From assembly GCF_900114495.1 (NCBI RefSeq), contig NZ_FOZI01000001.1, positions 949,469-1,013,468 on the forward strand: a DNA stretch of 64,000 nucleotides, in the 5' to 3' direction. This DNA is from Dyella sp. OK004 (lineage in GTDB: Bacteria > Pseudomonadota > Gammaproteobacteria > Xanthomonadales > Rhodanobacteraceae). The notes under the pieces were generated by a model. It did not search any database. It was not told where the DNA came from and was given only the letters and a program-made list of their open reading frames with translations. The position numbers were made by a program, and so were the translations under genes. Positions 16,775 to 25,195 of the stretch are shown in pieces. Position 1 is the first letter of the stretch; each line of letters starts with the position of its first letter.

Positions 16775-17071
16775 TCAGGTGTCGAGGATCAACAGCGTAC
16801 CGTAGCTGCCCTCGCCCACGCTGTGCGGCACGCCTGCAGGTACGAGATAGATCTCGCCGGCGCCGACCCGCTGGGTACCGCCCTCGATCTCCAGCACCAT
16901 TTCGCCGTCCAATACCAGCAGACCCTCGGCGTAGCCGTGACACTCCTCCAGGTAGGCGCGCGCGTCCATGCGCAGCAGCTTGAGCCGCCCCTCGCCGAAC
17001 TGTGCGAGCACGCTGGATGACCAGGCCTGCGGCAGCTGTGCCGCCGCCTCGCTCAAACGGATCAACGCCAT
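16775..17071 (-). CDS. Small cupin-domain protein
   Basis: 98 residues that form one conserved beta-barrel cupin. The second cupin motif is partly visible as GEIYLVPAGVPHSVGEG, with the His as a likely metal ligand, and the first motif region is near CHGYAEGLLVLDGEMVLEI. Such small cupins bind a metal and often a sugar or organic acid. The gene sits between EamA and GST with 3 bp and 18 bp spacers, so it is almost certainly co-transcribed. Confidence 0.8.
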   Translation of the reverse strand: MALIRLSEAAAQLPQAWSSSVLAQFGEGRLKLLRMDARAYLEECHGYAEGLLVLDGEMVLEIEGGTQRVGAGEIYLVPAGVPHSVGEGSYGTLLILDT

Positions 17072-17074
17072 GGC

Positions 17075-17998
17075 TCAGCTCTGCTTGACGGGCGTCGCCA
17101 CCACCGCCGCGGCGGGAGCCGGAGGACGGCGGCGCGCATTGGCCAGTACCACGCCACCCACGGTGATCGCACCACCGATCAGGGTCAGCACGGTCGGCCG
17201 CTCGCCCAGCCACACCCAGCCGATCAGCACCGCGATCGGCGGCGAGAAGTAGATGAAGCTGCTCACCTGCGAGGCGGTAGCGCGCTGCAACGCGGCGTTC
17301 CAGGCGATGTAGCCGATAAAAGTGGGCGCAATGCCCAGCCACAGCAGCGCACCGATATGCGAAGCCGGCGCCGCAGCCAGCGCATGCGGCAGACCCAACC
17401 CGAACGGCAGTGCGCCCAGCGTGCCGGCAAGGAAAGTAAACCCGGTGACGCCCAGCATGCTGTTACGCGCAAACAACGGCTTCTGGCCGACGAAGAAGAT
17501 CGCTGAGGCCATCACGCTCACCAGCACTAGCGCCGCCATCGGCTCGAACTTCACGTCTTTGCCGCTGGCCAGCACCACCATCACCACACCCACTAGCGCT
17601 ACGCCAAGTCCGGTCAAGGTGCGCGGCGACAAACGTTCGCGCACCCAGATCGCGGACACCGCGGCAGTAGCCGCCGGCACCAGCGAAATCAGGATGGCTG
17701 CCGTGCCGCTGGCCACGCGTGTCTCCGCGATATTGAGGCACAGGTGATAGGTAGTCAGGCCAATCACACCGAGCACGATCAGCTGCGGCCAGTCGCGACG
17801 GGCCGGCAGTGCAACGCGCTTCACGGTGAGCAGCACGGCGAAGCACAGCGTGCCAATGGAAAGACGCGCCAGCGCCACTTCGCCTGGGGTGAACGAAGCC
17901 AACGCATAGGCGATCGCGGCATAAGCCGACGACCAGGTAAGCAGGGCGATGCCGATATAGGTAAGGGCACGCCCGTCGAGGCGTTCCGGGGAGGACAT
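17075..17998 (-). CDS. EamA-family (DMT superfamily) transporter
   Basis: 307 residues with ten membrane helices in two EamA repeats, as in RhaT/RarD/YdcZ-type drug and metabolite exporters. The first repeat begins ALTYIGIALLTWSSAYAAIA and the second contains APTFIGYIAWNAALQRATAS and SFIYFSPPIAVLIGWVWLGE, the characteristic end of the DMT fold. The ATG at 17998 (MSSPERLDG) gives a normal-length protein; upstream codons are poor. It is divergent from an Lrp/AsnC regulator, which suggests the regulator controls export of an amino acid or a related metabolite. Confidence 0.9.
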   Translation of the reverse strand: MSSPERLDGRALTYIGIALLTWSSAYAAIAYALASFTPGEVALARLSIGTLCFAVLLTVKRVALPARRDWPQLIVLGVIGLTTYHLCLNIAETRVASGTAAILISLVPAATAAVSAIWVRERLSPRTLTGLGVALVGVVMVVLASGKDVKFEPMAALVLVSVMASAIFFVGQKPLFARNSMLGVTGFTFLAGTLGALPFGLGLPHALAAAPASHIGALLWLGIAPTFIGYIAWNAALQRATASQVSSFIYFSPPIAVLIGWVWLGERPTVLTLIGGAITVGGVVLANARRRPPAPAAAVVATPVKQS

Positions 17999-18006
17999 TA
18001 GGGATG

Positions 18007-18019
18007 ATTCCGTAGGAAT
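18007..18019. promoter_or_regulatory. Inverted repeat ATTCC-GTA-GGAAT between EamA and Lrp genes
   Basis: A perfect 5-bp inverted repeat with a 3-bp spacer lies 9-21 bp upstream of the EamA start in the 111-bp divergent region. Lrp-type regulators often bind short imperfect palindromes in such positions, so it is a candidate operator. It is short and could be chance. Confidence 0.3.
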
Positions 18020-18109
18020 AAACGTGCGAAATCGTAGCTCTGGCAGGAGCATGCAGGAATATTGAATCAGCGTACGATGGGGATGTTTCGCTAACGATCG
18101 AAGGATAAA

Positions 18110-18613
18110 ATGAACGCACTGACCTTTGAATCGAAACCCATATGGGACAATAAGGATTGGCAGCTGCTGGAGGCCCTGCAACAGGATGCCCGCCAGGGCT
18201 ACGCCGAATTGGGGCGCAAGGTGCGTCTCTCAGCGCCGGCGGTGGCCGAGCGGGTCAAGCGACTGGAAGAGGCCGGCGTGATTACCGGCTACCGAGCCGC
18301 TATCGATCCGCGCCGGCTCGGCTATGAGATCGAGGCGATGATCCGCCTGCGTTGCGACGGCGGTACCTGTGCCCGCGTCGGCGCGCTGGTGGCGGACGTG
18401 CCCGAAGTGCTGGATTGCCGTCGCCTTGCGGGTGAGGACTCGGCTTTGTTGCGGGTGGTGGCGATGTCCATTCCACACTTGGAAACGGTGCTCGATCGCC
18501 TGCTCAAGATTCATTCCAGCATCAGCACGACCACCTTGATCGTGTTGCAGACGTCGCATGAGAACCGGCCGTTGACGCTGGCGATGCGGAATGCGGCGGT
18601 GGCAGGGCGATAG
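18110..18613 (+). CDS. Lrp/AsnC family transcriptional regulator
   Basis: 167 residues. The N-terminal winged helix-turn-helix runs DWQLLEALQQDARQGYAELG and then VRLSAPAVAERVKRLEEAGV, followed by the RAM ligand-binding domain with DCRRLAGEDSALLRVVA. These are the marks of feast/famine regulators that sense amino acids. AAGGA lies 4-5 bp before the ATG. It is divergent from the EamA-cupin-GST operon and is the likely regulator of it (inference from position). Confidence 0.92.
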   Translation: MNALTFESKPIWDNKDWQLLEALQQDARQGYAELGRKVRLSAPAVAERVKRLEEAGVITGYRAAIDPRRLGYEIEAMIRLRCDGGTCARVGALVADVPEVLDCRRLAGEDSALLRVVAMSIPHLETVLDRLLKIHSSISTTTLIVLQTSHENRPLTLAMRNAAVAGR

Positions 18614-18637
18614 TTTGTCGAGGGGAGAGGTTGTCGC

Positions 18638-18752
18638 AAGGGCTTACCCCCTCCCAGCCTCCCCCTGCAAGCAGGGGGAGGAGCTAGAGCTCGCGATAAC
18701 GCACTCCCTCTCCTGCTCGCAGGGGAGGGCTGGGGAGGGGTAAGCCCTTGAA
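18638..18752. repeat. CT-rich stem-loop repeat, copy 2
   Basis: GGGCTTACCCCCTCCC... and its near-complement ...GGGGAGGGGTAAGCCC bracket two inner hairpins (CTCCCCCTGC/GCAGGGGGAG and CTCCTGCTCGCAGGGGAG). It lies between the Lrp gene and the lipocalin-like gene. The same sequence family occurs at 10115-10261. The structure could act as a transcription stop, but no T-run follows. Confidence 0.7.
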
Positions 18753-18871
18753 ACACCGCTTCGCCGCACGATGGCTTTTTGTCATCACTGATATTCAATC
18801 CACGACCTGTCGGCGTGCGTTCCATACTGGCTAGATGTTCCCGGTCATCACCCCACCGAGGAACTCCCCCC

Positions 18872-19390
18872 ATGCGTCTGCCGCTCGCCGTGTCCGCCCT
18901 GCTTCTGGGCCTCGCTACCCTGCGACCCGCACTCGCAGCGGAAGCATCACCACTCCAGGGCACCTGGACACTGACCGCCGCCGGATCGATCACCAGCGAC
19001 GGCAAGCACGTGCCCGCCTTCGGCCCGAATGCAGAGGGACGGCTCATCGTGGATGCCAACGGCCGCTACACCCTGCAGATCTATCGCGGCAGCGCCGAGC
19101 CAGCCGACAAGGAACAACCCGCGAAGGTATTCAAGGCCGCGCAGTTGGTGAGCGCGCACTACGGCCACATCACGCTGGATCCGCAGCAGCATCTGCTCAC
19201 TTTCAGCATCGACGCGGCGTACTCGCCGCATTCGAACGAGAGCGGCAACTACACGCCGAACTGGAACGGCACGATGCAAACGCGGCCCTACACCCTTAAC
19301 GGCGACGATCTCAGCTACCAGGTACCGCCGACACCGGGCAATCCCGCCACGGCGATTTCGGTGTGGCACCGCGTATCGCCCGGCGCCTGA
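18872..19390 (+). CDS. Lipocalin-like domain secreted protein
   Basis: 172 residues with a signal peptide (MRLPLAVSALLLGLATL, then RPALAAE). The mature domain starts LQGTWTLTAAG, with NGRYTLQIYRG and DPQQHLLTFSI, and matches the small lipocalin-like domain (PF13924) found in exported bacterial proteins. Ligand unknown. The ATG at 18872 begins the signal peptide. Its stop is 47 bp before the pip start. Confidence 0.75.
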   Translation: MRLPLAVSALLLGLATLRPALAAEASPLQGTWTLTAAGSITSDGKHVPAFGPNAEGRLIVDANGRYTLQIYRGSAEPADKEQPAKVFKAAQLVSAHYGHITLDPQQHLLTFSIDAAYSPHSNESGNYTPNWNGTMQTRPYTLNGDDLSYQVPPTPGNPATAISVWHRVSPGA

Positions 19391-19437
19391 GCGCGCCATG
19401 CATTGCTATGCTCGCGCAGGCCACACGGAGTTTGAGC

Positions 19438-20391
19438 ATGCGCGAGCTATATCCCGAGATCGAGCCTTACCGCACTCAACGCATCGCCGTCGATGCGTTG
19501 CATACATTGCATGTGGAGGAATGCGGTAATCCCAGCGGCCTGCCCGTGATCTTTCTGCATGGCGGCCCGGGTGCGGGCATCTCTACTTATCACCGCCGCT
19601 TCTTTGATCCGCAGCGCTATCGCATCGTGCTGTTCGATCAGCGCGGCGCGGGCCGCTCAACGCCGTTCGCCGAGCTGCGCGACAACACCACCTGGCATCT
19701 GGTGGCCGATATCGAAACCATCCGCGAAGCGCTGGGTATCGAGCGCTGGGTGGTGTTTGGCGGCTCGTGGGGGTCCACGCTGGCGCTGGCTTACGCGCAG
19801 ACGCATCCGCAGCGCGTGCTGGGTCTCGTGCTGCGCGGCATCTATCTGGCGCGTCCGGAAGAAACCCTGTGGTTCAACGAGCTGGGGGCCGGCGCCGCGC
19901 GAATCCGGCCAGCCGAATGGCAGCGCTATGTAGCGCATATTCCCGAAGCGGAACGCGGCGACATGGTGGAGGCCTATTGGCGGCGCCTCGATAGCGAAGA
20001 CACGCAGGTGCGCCTCGCCGCCGCCCTGGCCTGGGATGCGTGGGAGAGCAGCTGCATCGCGCTGGAGGACACGCCCTACGACACCAGCGAGCCCGATACG
20101 CAAGCCTCGGCGATCAGCAAAGCGCGCGCTGAAGTGCACTATTTCCGCCACGGCGCCTTCTTCGAACCGGACCAGTTGCTGCGCGACGCGGCCAAGCTAC
20201 GCCACATCCCCGCCACCATCGTGCATGGGCGCTATGACCTGATCTGTCCGGTGAAAAACGCCTATGACCTTGCGGAAGCATGGCCCGAGGCGGATTTCCA
20301 TGTGGTGCTGGCGGGTCATGCGGCCTCAGAGCCGGCGATCGTCGACGTGCTGGTGCAGGCCACCGACCACCTGGCCGACCGCTACTGCTGA
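19438..20391 (+). CDS. pip: Proline iminopeptidase
   Basis: 317-residue alpha/beta hydrolase that removes N-terminal proline from peptides. Seen in sequence: FLHGGPGAGIS with the oxyanion-hole HGGPG, FDQRGAGRSTPFAEL, the nucleophile elbow GGSWGSTLAL with Ser110, Asp in GRYDLICP, and His in AGHAASEP. All are typical of the S33 prolyl aminopeptidase family of Xanthomonas type. The ATG at 19438 gives MRELYPEIEPY, the usual N-terminus. It follows a lipocalin-like gene by 47 bp. Confidence 0.94.
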   Translation: MRELYPEIEPYRTQRIAVDALHTLHVEECGNPSGLPVIFLHGGPGAGISTYHRRFFDPQRYRIVLFDQRGAGRSTPFAELRDNTTWHLVADIETIREALGIERWVVFGGSWGSTLALAYAQTHPQRVLGLVLRGIYLARPEETLWFNELGAGAARIRPAEWQRYVAHIPEAERGDMVEAYWRRLDSEDTQVRLAAALAWDAWESSCIALEDTPYDTSEPDTQASAISKARAEVHYFRHGAFFEPDQLLRDAAKLRHIPATIVHGRYDLICPVKNAYDLAEAWPEADFHVVLAGHAASEPAIVDVLVQATDHLADRYC

Positions 20392-20409
20392 GGCACGGAC
20401 TGCCGGTTT

Positions 20410-20433
20410 GTCGCGCACAGGGTGCGCTCCTAC
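20410..20433 (-). repeat. GTAG-type REP element, single copy
   Basis: GTCGCGCACAGGG...TGCGCTCCTAC, the reverse complement of the GTAGGAGCGCACC...GCGCGAC consensus seen elsewhere in the window. It sits in the gap between the convergent pip gene and the Gly/His-rich protein gene. The GTAG end is at the right. No partner copy was found here. Confidence 0.7.
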
Positions 20434-20444
20434 AGTAAGTAATC

Positions 20445-21173
20445 TCAGCGCAGCACGACGTAGCTGCGCTTGAAGTTCACCGGTTGCAGATCCGGCACGC
20501 GCCACTCGGCGGACACGGTCAGCTGTTTGCCATCAGGCGACATCGCCCAACTCTGGTTGAGCTGCGAGCCGTCGGCGAAACGGAATGAGATCAGCAGCTG
20601 ATCACCCTCGCGGCGGCCGCTGACCATGGCGTTGCCGTTCAAGGCCTGGCGCGTCTGGCCGTCCAGCTTCACGTCCAGTACCTGGCCATCGTTGAGCCGC
20701 AGCTGGATGGCCTTGGCATCCTGCTGCACCAGCAGCACCGAATCGGTCTTCAGCAACGGCGGCAGCGGATAGTCCTTGTGGAAGCTTTCACCGCTGCTGT
20801 CGTCTGTCGATGCGGACTTGCCGCCCTTGCCACCGCGCATGCCATGGCCACCACCACCCATGCCACCGCCGCCCATCCCGCCATGGCCCATACCACCGCC
20901 CCGGTGCCCGCCCTGCGGGTGATCGGCTGAGGGCGTTGTCGCCGGGGTGCTGTCCGTTGACGGCGGCGCTTCCTTGCGTGCCGCGTCGCGCATCAGGCCG
21001 GTGACGGTGTCGGCGCTGTCGCTGTTGCGATCATCCAGCCGCCATGCACCACTGTAGTTCGCCGGCTGCGCGGTTTGCGCATGGGCGGTGGAGGCCAGCC
21101 AGGCGCCAAGCAGCATCAGGAACACGGCCAGGCCGAGGCAGGATTTCAAAATCGCGACAGAACGTGGCGGCAT
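20445..21173 (-). CDS. Exported Gly/His/Met-rich hypothetical protein
   Basis: 242 residues with a signal peptide (MPPRSVAILKSCLGLAVFLM, ending AHAQ). Residues about 80-115 form a glycine-, histidine- and methionine-rich run with repeats of GGGM and HGGM units, a pattern often found in metal-binding or low-complexity linkers. The C-terminal part, including QLRLNDGQVLDVKLDGQT, seems to be a beta-rich domain. I do not recognise a family. The ATG at 21173 begins the signal peptide. It is convergent with pip. Confidence 0.75.
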   Translation of the reverse strand: MPPRSVAILKSCLGLAVFLMLLGAWLASTAHAQTAQPANYSGAWRLDDRNSDSADTVTGLMRDAARKEAPPSTDSTPATTPSADHPQGGHRGGGMGHGGMGGGGMGGGGHGMRGGKGGKSASTDDSSGESFHKDYPLPPLLKTDSVLLVQQDAKAIQLRLNDGQVLDVKLDGQTRQALNGNAMVSGRREGDQLLISFRFADGSQLNQSWAMSPDGKQLTVSAEWRVPDLQPVNFKRSYVVLR

Positions 21174-21309
21174 GGAGGTGTCGTGCAAGCGGATGTCCAA
21201 AAGATGACGCGCCGGGCGCGATCCGGTTGACACCAGGCCGCAAGAAACGGAGAGCGGGTGGCATGTGTTTTCGTCAGACTGACTGTGTTTCTTCATGCGG
21301 AGTCCCCCA

Positions 21310-21951
21310 ATGCTGACCCTGTACGACTACCTGCCCTCGCAGAACGGCTGGAAGGTGCGCCAGTTGCTGCAACAACTCGGCAGACCCTACCAGAGTGTGC
21401 AAATCAGCATCTTCGAAGGTGAGGGACAGACTGCGGAGTATCTGCGCATCAACCCTACCGGTACCGTGCCTGCGATCCGGCTGGAGGATGGCCGCGTACT
21501 GGCCGAGTCCAACGCGATCCTTGCCTATCTGGCCGAAGGCACGCCTTACCTGCCCGCCGATGCGTTCGGACACGCTAAAGTTCTGCAATGGCTGTGCTTT
21601 GAACAGGAACGGGTGGAGTCAGTGATCGGCTCGCTGCGCTTCTGGACCCTCACCGGCAAGCTGCCGCACCGGCCGCAGGCGTTGATCGACCTGAAACGCC
21701 GACAGGGGCAGCGCGCGCTGGACATCCTGGAATCCGAACTGGCGACGCGGCCTTTCCTTGCTGGCGACAGCTACACCATCGCGGACATCGCGGTGTTCGC
21801 CTATGCCAGCCGAGCGGAGGAAGCTGGCTTTGCGCTGGGGCTCTATCCGCAGTTTCGTGCGTGGATGGCGCGGGTGGAGGGGCAACCGGAGTTTTTGGCG
21901 ACGATGTACCCATATTCAATCGATCCGCATGCGGGCAGGGAGTTGCGCTGA
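21310..21951 (+). CDS. Glutathione S-transferase (GstB/YfcG-like)
   Basis: 213 residues. The N-terminal domain has YDYLPSQNGWKVRQLL, GTVPAIRLEDG with the cis-Pro, and AESNAILAYLAEG for glutathione binding. The C-terminal domain contains DSYTIADIAVFAYA. This is the soluble nu-type GST pattern. The start at 21310 (MLTLYDYLPSQ) is the usual position; an ATG 15 bp upstream is possible. The divergent Gly/His-rich protein begins 136 bp away. Substrate unknown. Confidence 0.9.
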   Translation: MLTLYDYLPSQNGWKVRQLLQQLGRPYQSVQISIFEGEGQTAEYLRINPTGTVPAIRLEDGRVLAESNAILAYLAEGTPYLPADAFGHAKVLQWLCFEQERVESVIGSLRFWTLTGKLPHRPQALIDLKRRQGQRALDILESELATRPFLAGDSYTIADIAVFAYASRAEEAGFALGLYPQFRAWMARVEGQPEFLATMYPYSIDPHAGRELR

Positions 21952-21981
21952 GGCGCTTCACACAAGTGCAGGTTTTCGTTA

Positions 21982-22067
21982 CTGGATTCCGGCCTGCGCC
22001 GGAATGACGAGCAAAAAGTGCTAGCTGCCTATCTATCGTCATTCCGGCGTAGGCCGGAATCCAGTAG
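21982..22067. repeat. Long inverted repeat of dispersed GGATTCCGGC type
   Basis: CTGGATTCCGGC...CGGAATGACGA (21982-22010) is complemented by TCGTCATTCCGGCG...GGAATCCAG (22036-22064) across a 25-bp spacer. Each arm also contains its own inner hairpin. The motif resembles a common dispersed repeat type in proteobacteria. It lies between the GST and M1 aminopeptidase genes. Confidence 0.75.
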
Positions 22068-22181
22068 CAGTGACCTCTCATGGAGGCAGAACACAACGGG
22101 CGCCCCAGTGACCACCGCCACAAGCCTCCCCGGCAACGCCGATGGCATACTCGGCATTCCCGTTTCTGGAGTCGCTTCCTC

Positions 22182-24038
22182 ATGCGCCTGCTCTCCGCCC
22201 TTGCCGTCGGCGCGTTCACGCTGCCGCTGACCGCCTTCGCCACCGACCCGCATTCCTACGCCCAGCCCGACCAGGTGCGCGTGACGCATCTCGATCTGGA
22301 CCTGAAGGTCGATTTCCCGCACAAGCAGCTCGACGGCCAGGCCACGCTGAAGCTGGACTGGAAGAACCCCAAGGCGCAGTCGCTGGTGCTGGATACGCGC
22401 GACCTGAAGATCGCCAAGGTCGAAGCGCTCGACGCGAACGGCAAGGCCACGACGCTGAAGTACGCGCTGGCGCCGCGCGACAAGCAGCTCGGCAGCAAGC
22501 TCACCATCGCCACACCGCAGCATCCGGCGCAGGTGCGCATCGTCTACACCACCGCGCCGACGGCATCTGGCCTGCAGTGGCTGACACCGGAGCAGACGGC
22601 GGACAAGAAACTGCCCTTCATGTTCTCGCAGTCCGAATCCATCCATGCGCGCTCGTGGGTGCCGCTGCAGGATTCCCCAGCTATCCGCTTTACCTATAAA
22701 GCACACGTCACGGCACCCACGGACGTGCGTGTGACGATGAGCGCCATCAACGACGCCAAGCATCCGCTGGATGGTGACTTCAGCTTCAACCAGCCGCATC
22801 CGATTCCATCGTATCTGCTGGCCATCGCCGCTGGCGATCTCGCGGTGAAAGAAACCGGCCCGCGTTCGGCCGTGTACGCGGAACCCAGCGTGGTCGGCAA
22901 GGCCGCGCATGAATTCGAAGATACCGAAAAGCTGATCGGGGCCACCGAGAAGTTGTATGGCCCGTATGCCTGGGATCGCTACGACCTGCTGGTGCTGCCG
23001 CCGTCGTTCCCGTTCGGCGGCATGGAAAACCCCAACATGACCTTTGCCACGCCGACCGTGCTGGTGGGCGACAAGAGCCTGGTTTCGCTGGTGTCGCATG
23101 AGCTGGCGCATTCGTGGTCGGGCAACCTGGTGACCAGCGCCGCCTGGCGTGACATCTGGCTCAATGAAGGCTTCACCACCTACGTGCAGGGCCGCATCAC
23201 CGAAGCCGTGTACGGCAAGGCACTGGCCGACGAGGAAGCGCTGCTTTCCGCACGCGCGCTGCAGAAAGAGCTCGGCACCATGTCGCCCAACGCGCAGCGC
23301 CTCGCGCCGGAGCCGCGCGGCATTGACGCCGACGACGCGCTGTCCAGCGTGGCCTACGACAAGGGCTCATGGTTCCTGCGCACGCTGGAGCAGCGCTTCG
23401 GCCGCGAAACCTTCGATGCCTACCTGAAGGGCTACTTCGCCCACTTCGCGTTCCAGAGCATCACCACCGAGCAGATGCTGGACTATCTCAAGGCCAATCT
23501 GTTCGACAAGAACCCGGGCAAGATGGATTGGGAAGAGGTGAAGGCCTGGGTGTACCAGCCGGGCGTTCCGAAGAATGCGCCGCTGCCGGATTCACCGCGC
23601 TTTGATGCCATCGACAAGGAACGCACCGCCTTCCTCGGCGGCACGCTGGTCGCCGACAAGCTCGACGCCAAGGGCTGGAACACGCAGGAGTGGATGTACT
23701 TCCTCGACGGCATGCCCGATGTCGCTCCGCTCGACAAGCTCAAGCAGCTCGATGCAGCATGGCATCTCACCGGCACGCCGAACGCGGAGATTGGCATGCG
23801 CTGGTATAGCCACGCCATTGCCGCTGGCGACAAGGATGTGTGGAGCGCCGCCGCCGAACACATGACGCGCATCGGCCGCTTGTACCTCACCACACCGCTG
23901 TACAAGGCCTTCGCTAAGACACCGGAAGGTCTCGCCTATGCCGAGCAGGTCTACACCAAAGCCAAGGCCGGTTATCACCCGATGACCCAGGATGCCGTCG
24001 AAGGCATTTTCGCCAAGGCGAAGAAGGCCAAGAAGTAA
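22182..24038 (+). CDS. M1 family aminopeptidase (leukotriene-A4-hydrolase-like)
   Basis: 618 residues, signal peptide MRLLSALAVGAFTLPLTAFA. The zinc site is HELAHSWSGN with His306, Glu307 and His310, plus Glu329 in WLNEGFTTY, matching HEXXH-18-E. The exopeptidase motif PFGGMENP occurs upstream. Members of this group cleave single residues from peptides and are often periplasmic or outer-membrane-associated in Xanthomonadales. The ATG at 22182 starts the signal. A perfect 13-bp hairpin follows the stop. Confidence 0.93.
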   Translation: MRLLSALAVGAFTLPLTAFATDPHSYAQPDQVRVTHLDLDLKVDFPHKQLDGQATLKLDWKNPKAQSLVLDTRDLKIAKVEALDANGKATTLKYALAPRDKQLGSKLTIATPQHPAQVRIVYTTAPTASGLQWLTPEQTADKKLPFMFSQSESIHARSWVPLQDSPAIRFTYKAHVTAPTDVRVTMSAINDAKHPLDGDFSFNQPHPIPSYLLAIAAGDLAVKETGPRSAVYAEPSVVGKAAHEFEDTEKLIGATEKLYGPYAWDRYDLLVLPPSFPFGGMENPNMTFATPTVLVGDKSLVSLVSHELAHSWSGNLVTSAAWRDIWLNEGFTTYVQGRITEAVYGKALADEEALLSARALQKELGTMSPNAQRLAPEPRGIDADDALSSVAYDKGSWFLRTLEQRFGRETFDAYLKGYFAHFAFQSITTEQMLDYLKANLFDKNPGKMDWEEVKAWVYQPGVPKNAPLPDSPRFDAIDKERTAFLGGTLVADKLDAKGWNTQEWMYFLDGMPDVAPLDKLKQLDAAWHLTGTPNAEIGMRWYSHAIAAGDKDVWSAAAEHMTRIGRLYLTTPLYKAFAKTPEGLAYAEQVYTKAKAGYHPMTQDAVEGIFAKAKKAKK

Positions 24039-24044
24039 GCCTGC

Positions 24045-24078
24045 GTGTGCCGCTCCGCTCTTGATCGGAGCGGCACAC
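24045..24078. terminator. GC-rich hairpin after the aminopeptidase gene
   Basis: GTGTGCCGCTCCG (24045-24057) pairs perfectly with CGGAGCGGCACAC (24066-24078) around an 8-nt loop. It begins 7 bp after the TAA. No T-run follows, so it may slow or stabilise the transcript instead of acting as a classical terminator. Confidence 0.5.
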
Positions 24079-24118
24079 GACCCGACATGCCTGTGTCACT
24101 CCAGAGCGAACCGTGCCG

Positions 24119-25108
24119 ATGACTACGCCCACCGCCCCGAACGCCCGCCCGCTGTGGCAGCGCCTGTTGATCCGTCGCCTCAAGTTCCTCGCCATCGTCG
24201 CGGCGGTGATCGGTGTGGCGCTGGGCGGCAGTTATCTGTTCGCGCCGCAATGGCTGCTGCACGCGGAGATCGCGCGGCAGGCAATGACCGCACACGTAGA
24301 GAAGCACTCAGTGCAGGTGGGCGACACCACCTGGTCGTACTACGAAGGCGGCCAGGGTCCCACGCTGTTGCTGCTGCACGGCTTCGCCGCCGACAAGAAT
24401 GTGTGGCTGGAACAGGCCAAGCTGCTGACGCCGCAATTCCACGTGATCGCACCTGACCTGCCGGGCTGGGGCGACTCCACCCGCGTGGAGGGCGCCAGCT
24501 ACAACGTCGATGCGCAGGTCGCGCGCCTGCAGGGTTTCATCACCGCGCTGCGCCTGCAGCGCGTGGTGCTGGTCGGCCACTCCATGGGTGGTGCCATCGC
24601 CGGCGTCTATGCCGCCGAGCATCCGGAACACGTGGCCGAGCTGGTGCTGATCGACTCCTTCGGCCTCAAGGCCAACGAGAACGGCTTTGCGCGCGACGCG
24701 CTGGCCGGCAAGAACCCCTTCACCTTCGATAATCGCGAAGGTTTCGCCCGCGCCACTGCGCTGGCCTTTGAGAAGGTCCCACCGATTCCGGGGCGCTTCA
24801 TCGATGTGCTGGTGAAGAAGAACCAGAAGGACCGCACCTTCATCGACCGCACCTTCAACGAGCTGCGCGATCCCTCGCAATACCTCTCGCTGCAGAATCG
24901 CCTCGACAAACTCGAGATGCCGGTGATGGGCGTGTGGTGCCATGACGACAAGATTACCGACATCTCCGCACTCGACAGCCTGCGCAACGGCCTCAGCCAT
25001 GCCAGCGCAATCAGCGCCACCACCCTCAACGGTTGCAACCACATGCCGATCGTGGAAAAGCCGGAGGAGACCGCGCGCATCCTGATGGGTTTCGCGCTGT
25101 CGCATTGA
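24119..25108 (+). CDS. Membrane-anchored alpha/beta hydrolase
   Basis: 329 residues. A membrane helix at about residues 22-42 anchors the protein. The hydrolase domain follows with LLLHGFAADKN, PDLPGWGDS, nucleophile elbow VGHSMGGAIAG (Ser155), Asp in VWCHDDKITD, and His in NGCNHMPIVEKP. The substrate is unknown; lipase- and esterase-like enzymes share this form. A broken second copy of its 3' end lies at 26912-27067, after the sulfatase gene. The ATG at 24119 is used; a GTG two codons earlier is the alternative. Confidence 0.88.
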   Translation: MTTPTAPNARPLWQRLLIRRLKFLAIVAAVIGVALGGSYLFAPQWLLHAEIARQAMTAHVEKHSVQVGDTTWSYYEGGQGPTLLLLHGFAADKNVWLEQAKLLTPQFHVIAPDLPGWGDSTRVEGASYNVDAQVARLQGFITALRLQRVVLVGHSMGGAIAGVYAAEHPEHVAELVLIDSFGLKANENGFARDALAGKNPFTFDNREGFARATALAFEKVPPIPGRFIDVLVKKNQKDRTFIDRTFNELRDPSQYLSLQNRLDKLEMPVMGVWCHDDKITDISALDSLRNGLSHASAISATTLNGCNHMPIVEKPEETARILMGFALSH

Positions 25109-25195
25109 GACGCGGGCACAGCCAAGTCGACGTTACTTACCCTCCTGAAGCAAGACTCATCGACTCGACCCGACAATCGTCAAAAATTGCGTCTG

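Noticed and set aside
22036-22067. Insertion sequence end
   Set aside because: The inverted repeats enclose only 25 bp and no transposase; a dispersed palindrome is a better reading.
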